Below the pieces are notes generated by a model. It was not told the origin of the DNA. It saw nothing but the letters and a program-made list of their open reading frames with translations, and searched no databases. A program made the position numbers and the translations under genes. A stretch of 64,000 nt of DNA from AC-32 sp963719275. GTDB lineage: Bacteria > Actinomycetota > Thermoleophilia > Gaiellales > Gaiellaceae. The stretch spans positions 54,756 through 118,755 of the forward strand of contig CAVRBT010000020.1 in assembly GCA_963719275.1 (NCBI GenBank), in the 5' to 3' direction. Shown one piece after another: positions 1 to 8,538 of this stretch (position 1 is its first letter; the number at the start of each line of letters is the position of its first letter).

Positions 1-688
1 TCTCGGTCAGCACCTCGGCGGCCTCGCGCGAGCGGCCCTGACGGGCGAGGAAGTATGGGCTCTCCGGAAGCGAGAGCCGCCCCACGAAGGCGAGCAGGGC
101 CGGGAACGACGCAGCGAGGAAGAGCCACCGCCAGCTGTTGTCGCCGCCGATGTCGTGGCCGATGAAGATCCACGAGAGCCCGGTCGCGACCAGCAGCCCG
201 ACCGGCCACCAGAAGTCGAGAAAGACAAGCAGCCGGCCGCGGCGCTGCGGCGGTAGGTACTCGGTCAGCATCGACGGGTCGACGACCAGCATCCCGCCCA
301 GCCCGAGCCCCGCGAGGAAGCGGAACGTCATCACCGACCACGGTCCCCAGGCGAGCGCGGTAATGGCGGTGAACGCCGCGTACCAGAGGATCGCGTACTG
401 GAAGATCGCGCGGCGGCCGATCCGGTCGGCGAGCCGCCCGAGCACGAGGGAGCCGCAGAGCGAGCCGGCCAGCGCGGCACTGTTCACGAGCCCCTGCATA
501 CGGCCGTTCAGCCCCCACTGGGCGGCGAAGATCGGCGCGACGAACCCGACGAGCAGGATCTCCATCGCCACGAACGACCAGGCGGCGCCGGTGACCACGA
601 TCGCCTTCTTGTGGAAGCGCGAGAGACCGCCCTCGCGGAGGACCTGCTCGACGTCGCGGGCGGGGACTGCGATCTGTGCCGTGGTCAT
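1..688 (-). CDS. MFS transporter, N-terminal part (continues past the left edge)
   Basis: The reading frame is open from an ATG at 688 to the window edge, giving about 229 residues without a stop. Hydrophobic segments alternate with short loops as in the first half of a 12-helix major facilitator. The motif GRLADRIGRR at residues 84-93 is the family's motif A between helices 2 and 3, and a long cytoplasmic N-terminus of about 28 residues precedes helix 1. The family moves small solutes across the inner membrane using the proton gradient; the sugar-porter or aromatic-acid branch looks closest, but the substrate cannot be read. Only 19 bases separate it from the divergent Nudix-type regulator, so shared control is likely. 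The C-terminal half is outside the window. Confidence 0.88.
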   Translation of the reverse strand, partial: MTTAQIAVPARDVEQVLREGGLSRFHKKAIVVTGAAWSFVAMEILLVGFVAPIFAAQWGLNGRMQGLVNSAALAGSLCGSLVLGRLADRIGRRAIFQYAILWYAAFTAITALAWGPWSVMTFRFLAGLGLGGMLVVDPSMLTEYLPPQRRGRLLVFLDFWWPVGLLVATGLSWIFIGHDIGGDNSWRWLFLAASFPALLAFVGRLSLPESPYFLARQGRSREAAEVLTE

Positions 689-707
689 CTTGCGCTAGTT
701 TTCGACT

Positions 708-1412
708 GTGGAGCGAAAACCTCGGCGAGAGTCTACCAGTGCGCGCTCACCGCACGTTGCGCTGGCAGTCGTGCTGCAGGTGCGGGGCGGGACGCTGCAG
801 GTCCTCCTCTGGCAACGCGCGCGGGAGCCGTTCCTCGGCGCCTGGTCCCTCCCGGGCGGCTTCCTCGAGCAGGACGAGACGCTCGAGCAGTCGATCCGGC
901 GCCACCTGGCGGTGAAGGTCGACGTGCGCGAGGTCGCGCACCTGGAGCAGCTCGCGACGCTCAGCGACCCCGGCCGCAACCCGCGCGAGCGGGAGCTTGC
1001 AACCGCCTACCTCGGCCTCGTCCCGACCGGGGTCGACCCGGCCGTCCCAGAGGACACGGCCTGGTACCCGGTGTCGCGGCTACCCGAGCTCGCCTTCGAC
1101 CACCGCGCGGTCGTGCTGGCGGGGCGCGACCGGCTGCGGGCGAAGCTCTCGTACACGAACATCGCCTTCGCACTGGCGCCGCCGGCCGTGACGATCTCGG
1201 AGCTGCGCGACCTCTACGTCGCGGCCCTCGGGCACGTGGTCTCGGCGACGAACCTCCAGCGCGTGCTCCTGCGGCGCGGCGTGGTCGAGCCGACCGGGGA
1301 GCGGCGCGAGCCCGGCCGCGCAGGCGGGCGTCCGGCCGCCCTCTACCGCTTCCGCACGCCGCGGCTCGAGATCACGGACCAGTTCGCGGTGCTGAGACCG
1401 CCGGAGCGCTAG
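708..1412 (+). CDS. Nudix-fold regulator (NrtR-like) with C-terminal winged helix
   Basis: This 234-residue protein starts at GTG. An N-terminal Nudix fold (about residues 15-145) is followed by a winged-helix-like region (about 150-234, with VSATNLQRVLLRRG), the architecture of NrtR-type regulators in which the Nudix domain binds ADP-ribose or another nucleotide and the wing binds DNA. The Nudix box at residues 51-73 keeps the first Gly and Glu, but the REUxEExGU part reads RHLAVKVDV. The catalytic glutamates and the glycine are lost, so hydrolysis is unlikely and ligand sensing likely. It is divergent from the MFS gene, a plausible target. Family membership is fairly sure; target and ligand are inference. 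Confidence 0.78.
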   Translation: MERKPRRESTSARSPHVALAVVLQVRGGTLQVLLWQRAREPFLGAWSLPGGFLEQDETLEQSIRRHLAVKVDVREVAHLEQLATLSDPGRNPRERELATAYLGLVPTGVDPAVPEDTAWYPVSRLPELAFDHRAVVLAGRDRLRAKLSYTNIAFALAPPAVTISELRDLYVAALGHVVSATNLQRVLLRRGVVEPTGERREPGRAGGRPAALYRFRTPRLEITDQFAVLRPPER

Positions 1413-2566
1413 GACGCCGGCCGCAGCGCCCTGGCGAGCGCGGCCGCCTCGGCCGGGCTGAACGGCCCGGTGAGCCCGCCGACGACGTCGACTGCGACGC
1501 CGTCACGCTCCAAGGTCGTGCTCCCGCCGGCGGCGAAGACCTTCCCCGAGGGCAGGCTGCCTGCGAGCCACAGTGGCCGCTCGTCGCCGAACTCCTCCAG
1601 CCGGAAAGGGCCGTAGTCGAGGCGGATGACGGGCACCATGCCTGCGCCGCGGTTCTTCCCGTTCGCACTGCCCTCACGTCCCGACTGGATGAACCGCAGG
1701 TGGTGGCCCTTGTAGCTCCGTCCGAGCCACAGAGGCGTGCGGCCGAGCACGTTCGCCGCCTCGTCGAGGCTCACTTTGCGGAAGCCCGCCACCTTCAGGT
1801 CGGCGTTGCGCGGCGCTCCCCCGTCGGGCACGGCGAACGTGACCTGCTTGCCCGGGAGATCGGGCAGCAGCGTGACGGCGGTCATGCTGAAGATCCGCTG
1901 TCGGGCCAGGCCGTTGCGCAGGATTTGCCGCAGCACGAGCGGACGATGCGTGACCGGGTCGTAGCCGACCTGGTCGCCGCTCAGCGGATGGGTGCCATTC
2001 TCCGGGCTGACCAACCCCTCGACCCAGACGACCGGCCTGCCGCGGAACGTGCCCGTCCCGACGCGCCGTGCGTAAGTCGTTCTTCGGCGGCCAGCCGCGG
2101 CCCTTGAGTTGCAAGTCGAACGGCGCCGGCGGCATGCAGATGCGCCGGTTCGGCGTGAAGCAACCATCCTGGACGAGGTCGCCGATGACCACGCCGTCGT
2201 ACCGGTAGACCGTCCGGTAGAGGCCCGTGCTCTTGTTCCACCAGACCTCGCGCGTCACGCGGGTCGGCTTCACGGATCCATCGGCGAGCGCGACGGTCTT
2301 GACGTACGCGTTCAGGTCCTCCAGCCGGGCGTGCAGCACGGGGCCGCGCGAGTGCACGGCGACGAAGCCCTTGGCACTGCGGTCCCGCTTCCACCGCGCA
2401 CGAGCCCGACGATGACGAGCGCGACGCCGACTGCGAGAGCGACGCCGAGCGCGCCGCCGATGTACGCGAGGCGTCGCCGTCGCGTACGGCGCCGCGCTTC
2501 CTCGATCAGCGCCTCGAGCTCGTCCTGCGAGGGCTGTTGATGTGGCGGGGTTTCGACGACCGTCAC
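1409..2566 (-). pseudogene. Membrane-anchored hypothetical protein broken by two frameshifts
   Basis: Three consecutive reading frames make up one protein. The first (start 2566) gives about 30 charged residues, then a transmembrane segment around GGALGVALAVGVALVIVG. The sense then moves to a second frame near 2373-2378 (KGFVAVHSRG and onward) and to a third near 2065 (GTFRGRPVVWVEG to the stop at 1409). Each segment looks conserved and the three do not overlap in sense, so one ancestral gene of about 385 codons is the simplest reading. It would be an inner-membrane protein with a large extracytoplasmic domain of unknown function; I recognise no enzyme motif. The breaks may be assembly indels or real inactivation. 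Its stop overlaps the end of the convergent Nudix gene. Confidence 0.6.
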
Positions 2567-2677
2567 GAGATGAAACTAGTTGTACTAGCACCATCGGGCG
2601 ACGTCAAGAACCCCCGGCCGAGGGATGCCGCCGGATCTCGCTCGCCCTACCGTGGACGGAAGCGAAGGGGAGGAATC

Positions 2678-2761
2678 GTGGGTCGTCTCGGGAGTCTGGT
2701 GGTACTCGCGTCGCTGGCGCTGGCGTTCGTCGCCGTCGCGCTGACGGCGCTCAAGGCGTAA
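2678..2761 (+). CDS. 27-residue single-pass membrane peptide
   Basis: A GTG at 2678 is preceded by the purine-rich AGGGGAGG about 5 bases upstream. It opens a 27-residue frame that is almost wholly one hydrophobic helix (LVVLASLALAFVAVALTAL) ending in LKA and TAA. The well-placed ribosome site is the main reason to accept such a short gene. It lies between the broken membrane gene and the sulfite-oxidase-like gene, on the opposite strand to both. No function can be assigned; it could be a small membrane-protein regulator or a chance frame. Confidence 0.4.
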   Translation: MGRLGSLVVLASLALAFVAVALTALKA

Positions 2762-2770
2762 CAGCAGCGG

Positions 2771-3814
2771 CTAGTCGCCGACAGTCACGCGCACGGCCTG
2801 CACGGCGTTGTTCGCGTACCCGCCGAGGTTCCACGGGGGCTCGTGCGGCTGCTCGTTCCCGGCCTCGTCGCGCGCGCGGCAGCAGAGGATGTGCTCGCCC
2901 GGCTCCGCGTTCCAGCGGTACGACCAACCGCGCCACGCCCACGGCTCGCCGGCGGGCTCGAGCTCGGCCGGGCCCCAGGTCTCGCCGCCGTCGGTGCTCA
3001 CCTCGACCCTGTCGACCGGCGCGAGGCCCGACCATGCCCGCCCCTGCAGGAGCACCTCGCCGGCCTCGACGGTGCGGTCGCGCGTCATGAACTCGGGGAT
3101 CCCCGGCGGGGCCATCAGCGAGCGAGGCTGCATCCGGTCGAGCGGCACGCCCTCCTCGTCCTCGGCCTGGCGCAGCCGGTACGACCACGAGTTCTGGTAG
3201 CCGGCGAAGGGGGTGTCGATGAGCTCGATCCGCTCGAGCCACTTCACGTTCGTCATCCCGTACCAGCCCGGAACGACTAGCCGGAGCGGAAAGCCGTGCT
3301 GCGGCGGCAGCGGCGCGCCGTTCATCTCGTAGGCGAGCAGCACCTCGCCGCGCAGCGCCTCCTCGAGCGGCAGCGCGCGCTGGAAGGGCTGCTCCTCCCC
3401 GCCCTCCACGCCGCGGTCCAGGCCGGTCAAGAGCACTTCGACGGCGTCTCCGACACCCGCCTCCTCGAGCAGCGGCCGCAGCGGCGTGCCGCGCCAGCGC
3501 GCAGTGCCGACAGCTTCGAGCAGCCAGGGCTGGCTGACCGGCCGGGGGTCGAGCTTTGCACGGCCGTTGCCGGCGCACTCCATCGTCACCGTCACCTCCG
3601 CGGCCGGACGGGCGCGCAGCTCCTCGAGCCCCAGGACGAGCTCGCGCTCGCCGCGCACCGTCAGCCGCCACGTCTCCGGCTCGACGACGGGGACGTCGTA
3701 ATGGATCAGCAGGTAGTGGAGCCCGACGGGCGTGACCGGGTAGCGGAGCGCCTCGAGCGGCATGCCGTGGTTACGCGCCGCGAGCTGGAGCTCCTCGAGG
3801 CTGATTCCCTCCAC
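2771..3814 (-). CDS. Sulfite-oxidase-family molybdopterin oxidoreductase
   Basis: This 347-residue protein has the oxidoreductase molybdopterin-binding domain (about residues 20-200) and the Mo-cofactor dimerisation domain (about 220-345). The Cys that ligates molybdenum in this family is Cys80 in MECAGNGR, and the downstream LVVPGWYGMTNVKWL segment is typical of the family. No twin-arginine or Sec signal is seen, so the product looks cytoplasmic, unlike the exported SorA and YedY types. It starts with GTG only 4 bases after the stop of the double ATPase gene, so it appears to be the last gene of the FtsX/ABC operon. It probably oxidises sulfite or a related sulfur or nitrogen compound; the true substrate is not readable. 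Confidence 0.85.
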   Translation of the reverse strand: MEGISLEELQLAARNHGMPLEALRYPVTPVGLHYLLIHYDVPVVEPETWRLTVRGERELVLGLEELRARPAAEVTVTMECAGNGRAKLDPRPVSQPWLLEAVGTARWRGTPLRPLLEEAGVGDAVEVLLTGLDRGVEGGEEQPFQRALPLEEALRGEVLLAYEMNGAPLPPQHGFPLRLVVPGWYGMTNVKWLERIELIDTPFAGYQNSWSYRLRQAEDEEGVPLDRMQPRSLMAPPGIPEFMTRDRTVEAGEVLLQGRAWSGLAPVDRVEVSTDGGETWGPAELEPAGEPWAWRGWSYRWNAEPGEHILCCRARDEAGNEQPHEPPWNLGGYANNAVQAVRVTVGD

Positions 3815-3818
3815 GTGC

Positions 3819-5351
3819 TCAGCCTACTGCGACCGGCTCCGCCGCAAGCGAGAGGCGGCCGTCCGCCTGCTCGATCACGACCGGGTCATGCGTCGCACAG
3901 ACGACCGCGGCGCCGCTCTCGCGCGCGAGCGTCGTGAGCAGGGTTGCGAGCCGGAGCGCGTTCGCCTGGTCGAGGCGGGCGGTGGGCTCGTCGACGAGCA
4001 GCAGCGACGGCCGCACCGCGAGTGCGCGGGCGATTGCGACGCGTACCTGCTCTCCGGCCGAGAGTCGGGAGACGCGCTGGCCGGCGCGCTCCGAGAGACC
4101 CACTGCGGCAAGCGCCTCGCTCGAATCGGCGGTCAGGCCGCGGATCTCGAGGCCGAGCTCGACGTTCTCGCGCGCGCTCAGGAACGGGACGAGCCCGCTC
4201 TGCTGCGGGACGAGCGCGACCTCCCGCCGTCGCAGCTCGGCACGGCCCGAGCGGTCGAGCGCCTGCACCTCGGCGCCCGCGACCCGCACCTCGCCCCCGT
4301 CGGGGAGGTCGAGCCCCGCGAGCAGGTGTAGCAGGGTCGTCTTCCCGGAGCCGGAGGGGCCGGTGACGACGGTCAGACGCCCGCTCTCGAAGACCGCGTC
4401 GAGGCCGTCGAAGACGTGTGCCGCCGTCGCGCCGCGGCCGTGCGTCTTGACAACGCCGGTCAGGGTCGCGACCGGCCGGCCGGGCAGCGCGGCAGCCGGT
4501 GACGCGGGGGCTTCTTCGCCCAGGCTCTTTCCCGCCGCGCTGACGACGATCCTGTCGCCCTCGAGCTCGGCGGCGGCGCGGTCGGCGATCCCCGCGCGCT
4601 CGAGGAACTCCTGCGGCAGCCGCAGCCAGCCGCCGCGGCCGACCACGATCGTGCCCTCGCCTGCGACGGTCTCCTCGCTCACGCGCCCGTCACGGATGTG
4701 GACGTAGCGGTGGGCGATCTCCGTCGAGGCCGGGTCGTGGCTGACGATCACGACGGTGCACTCCTCAGCGGCGGCCAGCTCGCCGATCGCGCCGTAGACG
4801 AGGCCCGCGCTCTCGGCGTCGAGCTCGCCCGTCGGCTCGTCCGCGAGCAGAAGCCGCGGGCGATGCGCCAGCGCGGCGCAGAGCGCGACACGCTGCTGCT
4901 CGCCGCCCGAGAGCTGCGCCGGCTGCGCGCCGGCCTTCGCCGCCAGGCCCACCCTCTCGAGCAGTTCGTCCGCGCGCGCGTCCCGCAGTGCGGGCTCGAC
5001 GCCGTCGGCGCGCAGCCGGAGCCCGACGAGGTCGCGCGCCGTCAGCTCCGGCGCCAGCGCGCGCTCGTAGTGCTGGTCGAGGTAGCCGAGCGCCCGCGTG
5101 CGGTAGCGGGCGCGAGCGGCGCCACCGAGCGTCCGGAGATCGGAGCCGAAGACGTGCACGCTCCCCGCCGAGGGGAGGTCGAGCCCGGCAAGGATGCGCA
5201 GGAAGCTCGTCTTACCGGCTCCGCTCGGCCCGAGCACGGTGAGGATCTCGCCCTCCGGGATCGAGAGCGTCAGGCCCTGGAGGGCAGCCGCGTCGCCCTC
5301 GGGGGTCGAGTGGACGCGGAAGAGGTCGCGGGCCTCGACGGCGACGCTCAT
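3819..5351 (-). CDS. ABC transporter ATPase with two fused nucleotide-binding domains
   Basis: Two complete ATPase domains sit in one 510-residue chain. The first has Walker A GPSGAGKTS, signature LSGGEQQRV and Walker B LLLADEPTGELD. The second has GPSGSGKTT, a slightly altered signature LSAGEQVRV and LLLVDEPTARLD. Both resemble the LolD/MacB ATPase class that powers FtsX-type permeases. About 60 residues between the domains look like a linker. Its ATG overlaps the stop of the FtsX permease gene by 4 bases, so the two are almost certainly one machine. As the fused ATPase supplies both sites, the single large permease may work as a monomer. Substrate is unknown; lipids, lipoproteins, peptides or mechanical signalling are the family's range. 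Confidence 0.9.
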   Translation of the reverse strand: MSVAVEARDLFRVHSTPEGDAAALQGLTLSIPEGEILTVLGPSGAGKTSFLRILAGLDLPSAGSVHVFGSDLRTLGGAARARYRTRALGYLDQHYERALAPELTARDLVGLRLRADGVEPALRDARADELLERVGLAAKAGAQPAQLSGGEQQRVALCAALAHRPRLLLADEPTGELDAESAGLVYGAIGELAAAEECTVVIVSHDPASTEIAHRYVHIRDGRVSEETVAGEGTIVVGRGGWLRLPQEFLERAGIADRAAAELEGDRIVVSAAGKSLGEEAPASPAAALPGRPVATLTGVVKTHGRGATAAHVFDGLDAVFESGRLTVVTGPSGSGKTTLLHLLAGLDLPDGGEVRVAGAEVQALDRSGRAELRRREVALVPQQSGLVPFLSARENVELGLEIRGLTADSSEALAAVGLSERAGQRVSRLSAGEQVRVAIARALAVRPSLLLVDEPTARLDQANALRLATLLTTLARESGAAVVCATHDPVVIEQADGRLSLAAEPVAVG

Positions 5352-8300
5352 GCCGCCTCCCCGTAGCGCTCCGGGACGGCGCCGCGGAATGCCTGCCGCG
5401 TCGCGATGGCCACGAGCGCGGCCGCGACGAGCCCCGCGACCACGCCCGCGACCAGAAGGGCAAGCCAGTTCACCGAGACGACGAGCGGCGGCTCGGGCGC
5501 GGTCGCGTTCGCGGTCAGCTCGACGAACCGGACGACGAGCAGCGAGAGGACAAGCCCGGCCGCGAGCCCGCCGAGCGCGCCGGCCAGGCCGGCCATCGAC
5601 GCGCGCAGGCGCAGCTGCCGCCGCAGGCTCGCAGGCGCAACGCCCTGAGCCTCGAGGTCGAAGAGCTCCGCCGCTTCGTCGCGCCGCTCGGAGATCGCGC
5701 CGAGCACGAGCCCGAGCAGGGCGAGCAGGACGGCGGTGAGCGCCGCCGCCTCCAGCATCGCGAGGGCTGCGCGGGCGACCGGCTCGTGCCGCAGCGAGTG
5801 CTCCACGTGCGCGCGGGAGGAGATCGACAGCGCCGTGAACGGCGGCTTGCGCAGGCGCGCCTCGACCGCAGCGCGCCGCGACGGGCCGACGCCGAGCCAG
5901 AGCTCGCTCGGGAAGCCGCTCCCGGGCGCCGATGCGTTCAGCGCCGTCTCCAGCGTCGGGCGGTCGGCGACCACGAAGTCCGAGGTGTCACTCTCGGCGA
6001 CGCCCGGGAACCGGCGTGCAACCTCGGCGACGCGGAAGACGATCGGCTCGCCGTTGGTCACGACGCCGAGCAGCCGGTCCGGCCCCGCGAGCTGCGCCAT
6101 CCGCGGCGAGACGACGGCCGGCAGAGCGAACCCGTCGGTCGGCTGCCGCGGCCGCAAGTAGGTGTCGACCTCGTTGGTCAACGTCAACCGGAAGCGCGCG
6201 CCGTCGCGGCGCGAGAGGCCGGCGACGCCGACCGTCCCGATCCAGTCCCCGTAATCCGTCAGCGGCTTGCCGTCGACGAGCGGCCGGCCGAAGGCTGCGG
6301 TGCCCGTCGCCGGGGTGCCCGCGTCGGCGCCGCGCTCCTCCAGCCTCGGCGGCGGCTCGAAGCGGAAGGCGACGAGCGTGCCGCCGCGCGCCTCCGCCGG
6401 GACCCGCGCGGAGAGGCGCTGGCTCGACCCTTCGTGGCTGCGCCCGAGGCGGATCGGGACGTAGGCGCCGTCACGCCCGTGGACATACGCGACGACGCCG
6501 ATCTCGGTCCCGTGTACGTCGACCGGGAGCACCAGCCGCTTCGCGTCGATCGGCAGCGCCGGCCCGCGCGTGCCGACCGGCCGCTCCGGGTCGAGCAACC
6601 GCGCCAGCTCGCCCGGCCCGCGGGGGGCGAAGTCGGACGCCAGCCGCCGATCGAGGCGAGTGCCGGCCGCGGCAGGCCGAGCACGGTGATGCCCGTCACG
6701 TCGGCGGCGCCCGCGATGCTCCCGGCGAAGCGGTCGACGTGACTCACGCGCACCCCGGGGCCGAGCGAGCGCTCGACCTCCGGCGTCACCGCGTCGCGAA
6801 CCGGCACGAGCTGCGAGAGGTCCTCCTTCACGATCGCGTCCGCGGGGACGGCGAAGGCCGCCTGCTCCTGCTGCCCGGAACGCAGTGTCGAGCGGTACGA
6901 GGCCGCGAACAGCGCGAAGCCGGTCGAGACGACGACGAAGGCGACGGCCACGACCGCATAGCCGGGCCGACGCGCAAGGCCGAGCGCGGCGAGCCGCAGG
7001 GTGAGCGCGCCCTTCGGCACCGCGCGCTCCAGCCCCCGCAGGGCGAGCGGCAGCAGGCGCGCGACCACCACCGCGGCGACGAAGGCGACGAGCGCGGGGA
7101 TCAGACAGGAGCACGAGCCCGGTGCCGCGCGTGGCGACGAGCTCGGCGGCGTCGGCGGAGCCACGGGCCAGCGCGATCACGACGGCGAGGGCGGCGCCGA
7201 GCGCGGCGACGTCGAGCGGCGAAAGCGCGAGCCGCCCGATCTCCACACCCCGGATCGAGAGCGCGAGGACGAGCACGAGCGCCGCGACCGCGGCCAACCC
7301 GAGGGCGAGGAGTAGCCCACGTCCGGTGAGCAGCGAATGCCGGAGCAGGGCTCCGACCGGCTCGCTGCTGCGGCCCGCGATCGCGGCCGCGCCCGCCGCG
7401 CCGACCACCCAGCCCAGCAGCGTCCCGGTCACTGCCGCCGCGACCGACTCGGCGGTCAGGAGCAGTCCAGCTTGCCAGCGGCTGACTCCCGCGGCGCGAA
7501 GCCGGTTCCGTGCCGCCTCGGCGTCGGGGCGCAGGCGCGCGGCCACCAGCACCGCGAACGCGAGCAGCAGCGCCACCGCCTCGCCGCCCAGAAGCAGCAG
7601 CCTTCGGCCCGCAAGGCGCGCGTCGTCCGCGGCGGCCCGCAACTCGTCGGTCGGCGCGCTCAGCTCGAACCCGAAACCCGAGGCCTGGAACGCCGTCCGT
7701 GCCTGCTCGATCCGCGTCACCAAGGCGTCGGCCGACCACGAGCGCACCGAGCCGCGCCGCAGCGGCACCACCCAGCCGTAGCTGCGGTAGGTGCCGTGGA
7801 GACGGGGCGAGCTGTCGAGGCCGGCGACACCGTTCGCGAGCAGGAGCGGCGGCGGCGCGGGCCGGTGGTAGCGCCTGATCTTCTGGACGAACGACGACTC
7901 GTCGAGGCCCTCGGCCGGGACCGCGTCGCCGAACAGCGCGGCGGTGCGCAGGTCGCCCTCGCCGACCGGCACGAGGCGCAGGCTCGGCACGTTCGGGATC
8001 CGTCCTCGCGCGCGGCGGATGACGAGCACCTCGCACCGCTCGGGGCGGCACTCGTGCGGGATGCGGCCGGACCGCAGGCGCACCCAGTCGCCGAGGTCGT
8101 CCACGGCCCCGAGGCTGAGCAGCGCACCGCGGATCTGGCTCTCGCGGTAGAGCGCCGTCCCGCTCGCCGGCGCGTCGACCGCCTGCCGCAGTCGCTGCCG
8201 CACCGCGGCGTCGAGCTGCGCGTAGGGCGCCACCTGGCCGCCGACGCTGAACCAGTTGACGCGCACCGCGCGCACTTTCGCCGGTAACGCCGCGACCTCC

Positions 8301-8473
8301 CGTGCGACCCCACGGTCCTGCGCCGCGACCGACCCCGCGACGACGGCGGCGAGCATCGCGCTGGCGGCGGCGAGGCCGACGACGACCAGCAGCAGCGGCC
8401 CGCGCCGGCGGCGCAGGCGGGCGCCGGCGAGCCAGAACGGGAACGCGAGCCGCCGGAGAGCCGTCACCGACAC
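5348..8473 (-). CDS. FtsX-type ABC permease with two compensating internal frame slips
   Basis: A frame of about 1,040 codons encodes a large permease with an N-terminal anchor, long extracytoplasmic parts, helices near the middle, and FtsX-domain helices at the C-terminus (LLALLGLVLGAI and LVAGVVAGLVAAALVAIA). Between about 7105 and 6655 the long frame turns into Arg/Ala-rich nonsense, while a neighbouring frame encodes sensible helices and sequence (LIPALVAFVAAVV, YAVVAVAFVVVSTGFALF). This implies one extra base near 7105 and one missing base near 6655. A GTG at 8473 is the likeliest start; an in-frame TTG lies at 8509 and another GTG at 8467. It pairs with the double ATPase. Confidence 0.82.
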   Translation of the reverse strand: MSVTALRRLAFPFWLAGARLRRRRGPLLLVVVGLAAASAMLAAVVAGSVAAQDRGVAREVAALPAKVRAVRVNWFSVGGQVAPYAQLDAAVRQRLRQAVDAPASGTALYRESQIRGALLSLGAVDDLGDWVRLRSGRIPHECRPERCEVLVIRRARGRIPNVPSLRLVPVGEGDLRTAALFGDAVPAEGLDESSFVQKIRRYHRPAPPPLLLANGVAGLDSSPRLHGTYRSYGWVVPLRRGSVRSWSADALVTRIEQARTAFQASGFGFELSAPTDELRAAADDARLAGRRLLLLGGEAVALLLAFAVLVAARLRPDAEAARNRLRAAGVSRWQAGLLLTAESVAAAVTGTLLGWVVGAAGAAAIAGRSSEPVGALLRHSLLTGRGLLLALGLAAVAALVLVLALSIRGVEIGRLALSPLDVAALGAALAVVIALARGSADAAELVATRGTGLVLLSDPRARRLRRRGGGRAPAAARPAGAGARGAEGRAHPAARRARPCASARLCGRGRRLRRRLDRLRAVRGLVPLDTAFRAAGAGGLRRPRGRDREGGPLAARAGSRRGDAGGRALARPRGARESRRPLRREHRGRRRRDGHHRARPAAAGTRLDRRLASDFAPRGPGELARLLDPERPVGTRGPALPIDAKRLVLPVDVHGTEIGVVAYVHGRDGAYVPIRLGRSHEGSSQRLSARVPAEARGGTLVAFRFEPPPRLEERGADAGTPATGTAAFGRPLVDGKPLTDYGDWIGTVGVAGLSRRDGARFRLTLTNEVDTYLRPRQPTDGFALPAVVSPRMAQLAGPDRLLGVVTNGEPIVFRVAEVARRFPGVAESDTSDFVVADRPTLETALNASAPGSGFPSELWLGVGPSRRAAVEARLRKPPFTALSISSRAHVEHSLRHEPVARAALAMLEAAALTAVLLALLGLVLGAISERRDEAAELFDLEAQGVAPASLRRQLRLRASMAGLAGALGGLAAGLVLSLLVVRFVELTANATAPEPPLVVSVNWLALLVAGVVAGLVAAALVAIATRQAFRGAVPERYGEAA

Positions 8474-8538
8474 ACGGTGCCAGCTAGCTCCGCCTCCGCA
8501 CCAGCACAAGTTCGTTCCCGTATCGTTAAGCAGAGCTG

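Noticed and set aside
611..2107. A long plus-strand frame of about 498 codons overlapping the Nudix gene
   Set aside because: Its translation is Arg/Ala/Pro-rich with no motif. It is the shadow of the real genes in GC-rich DNA.
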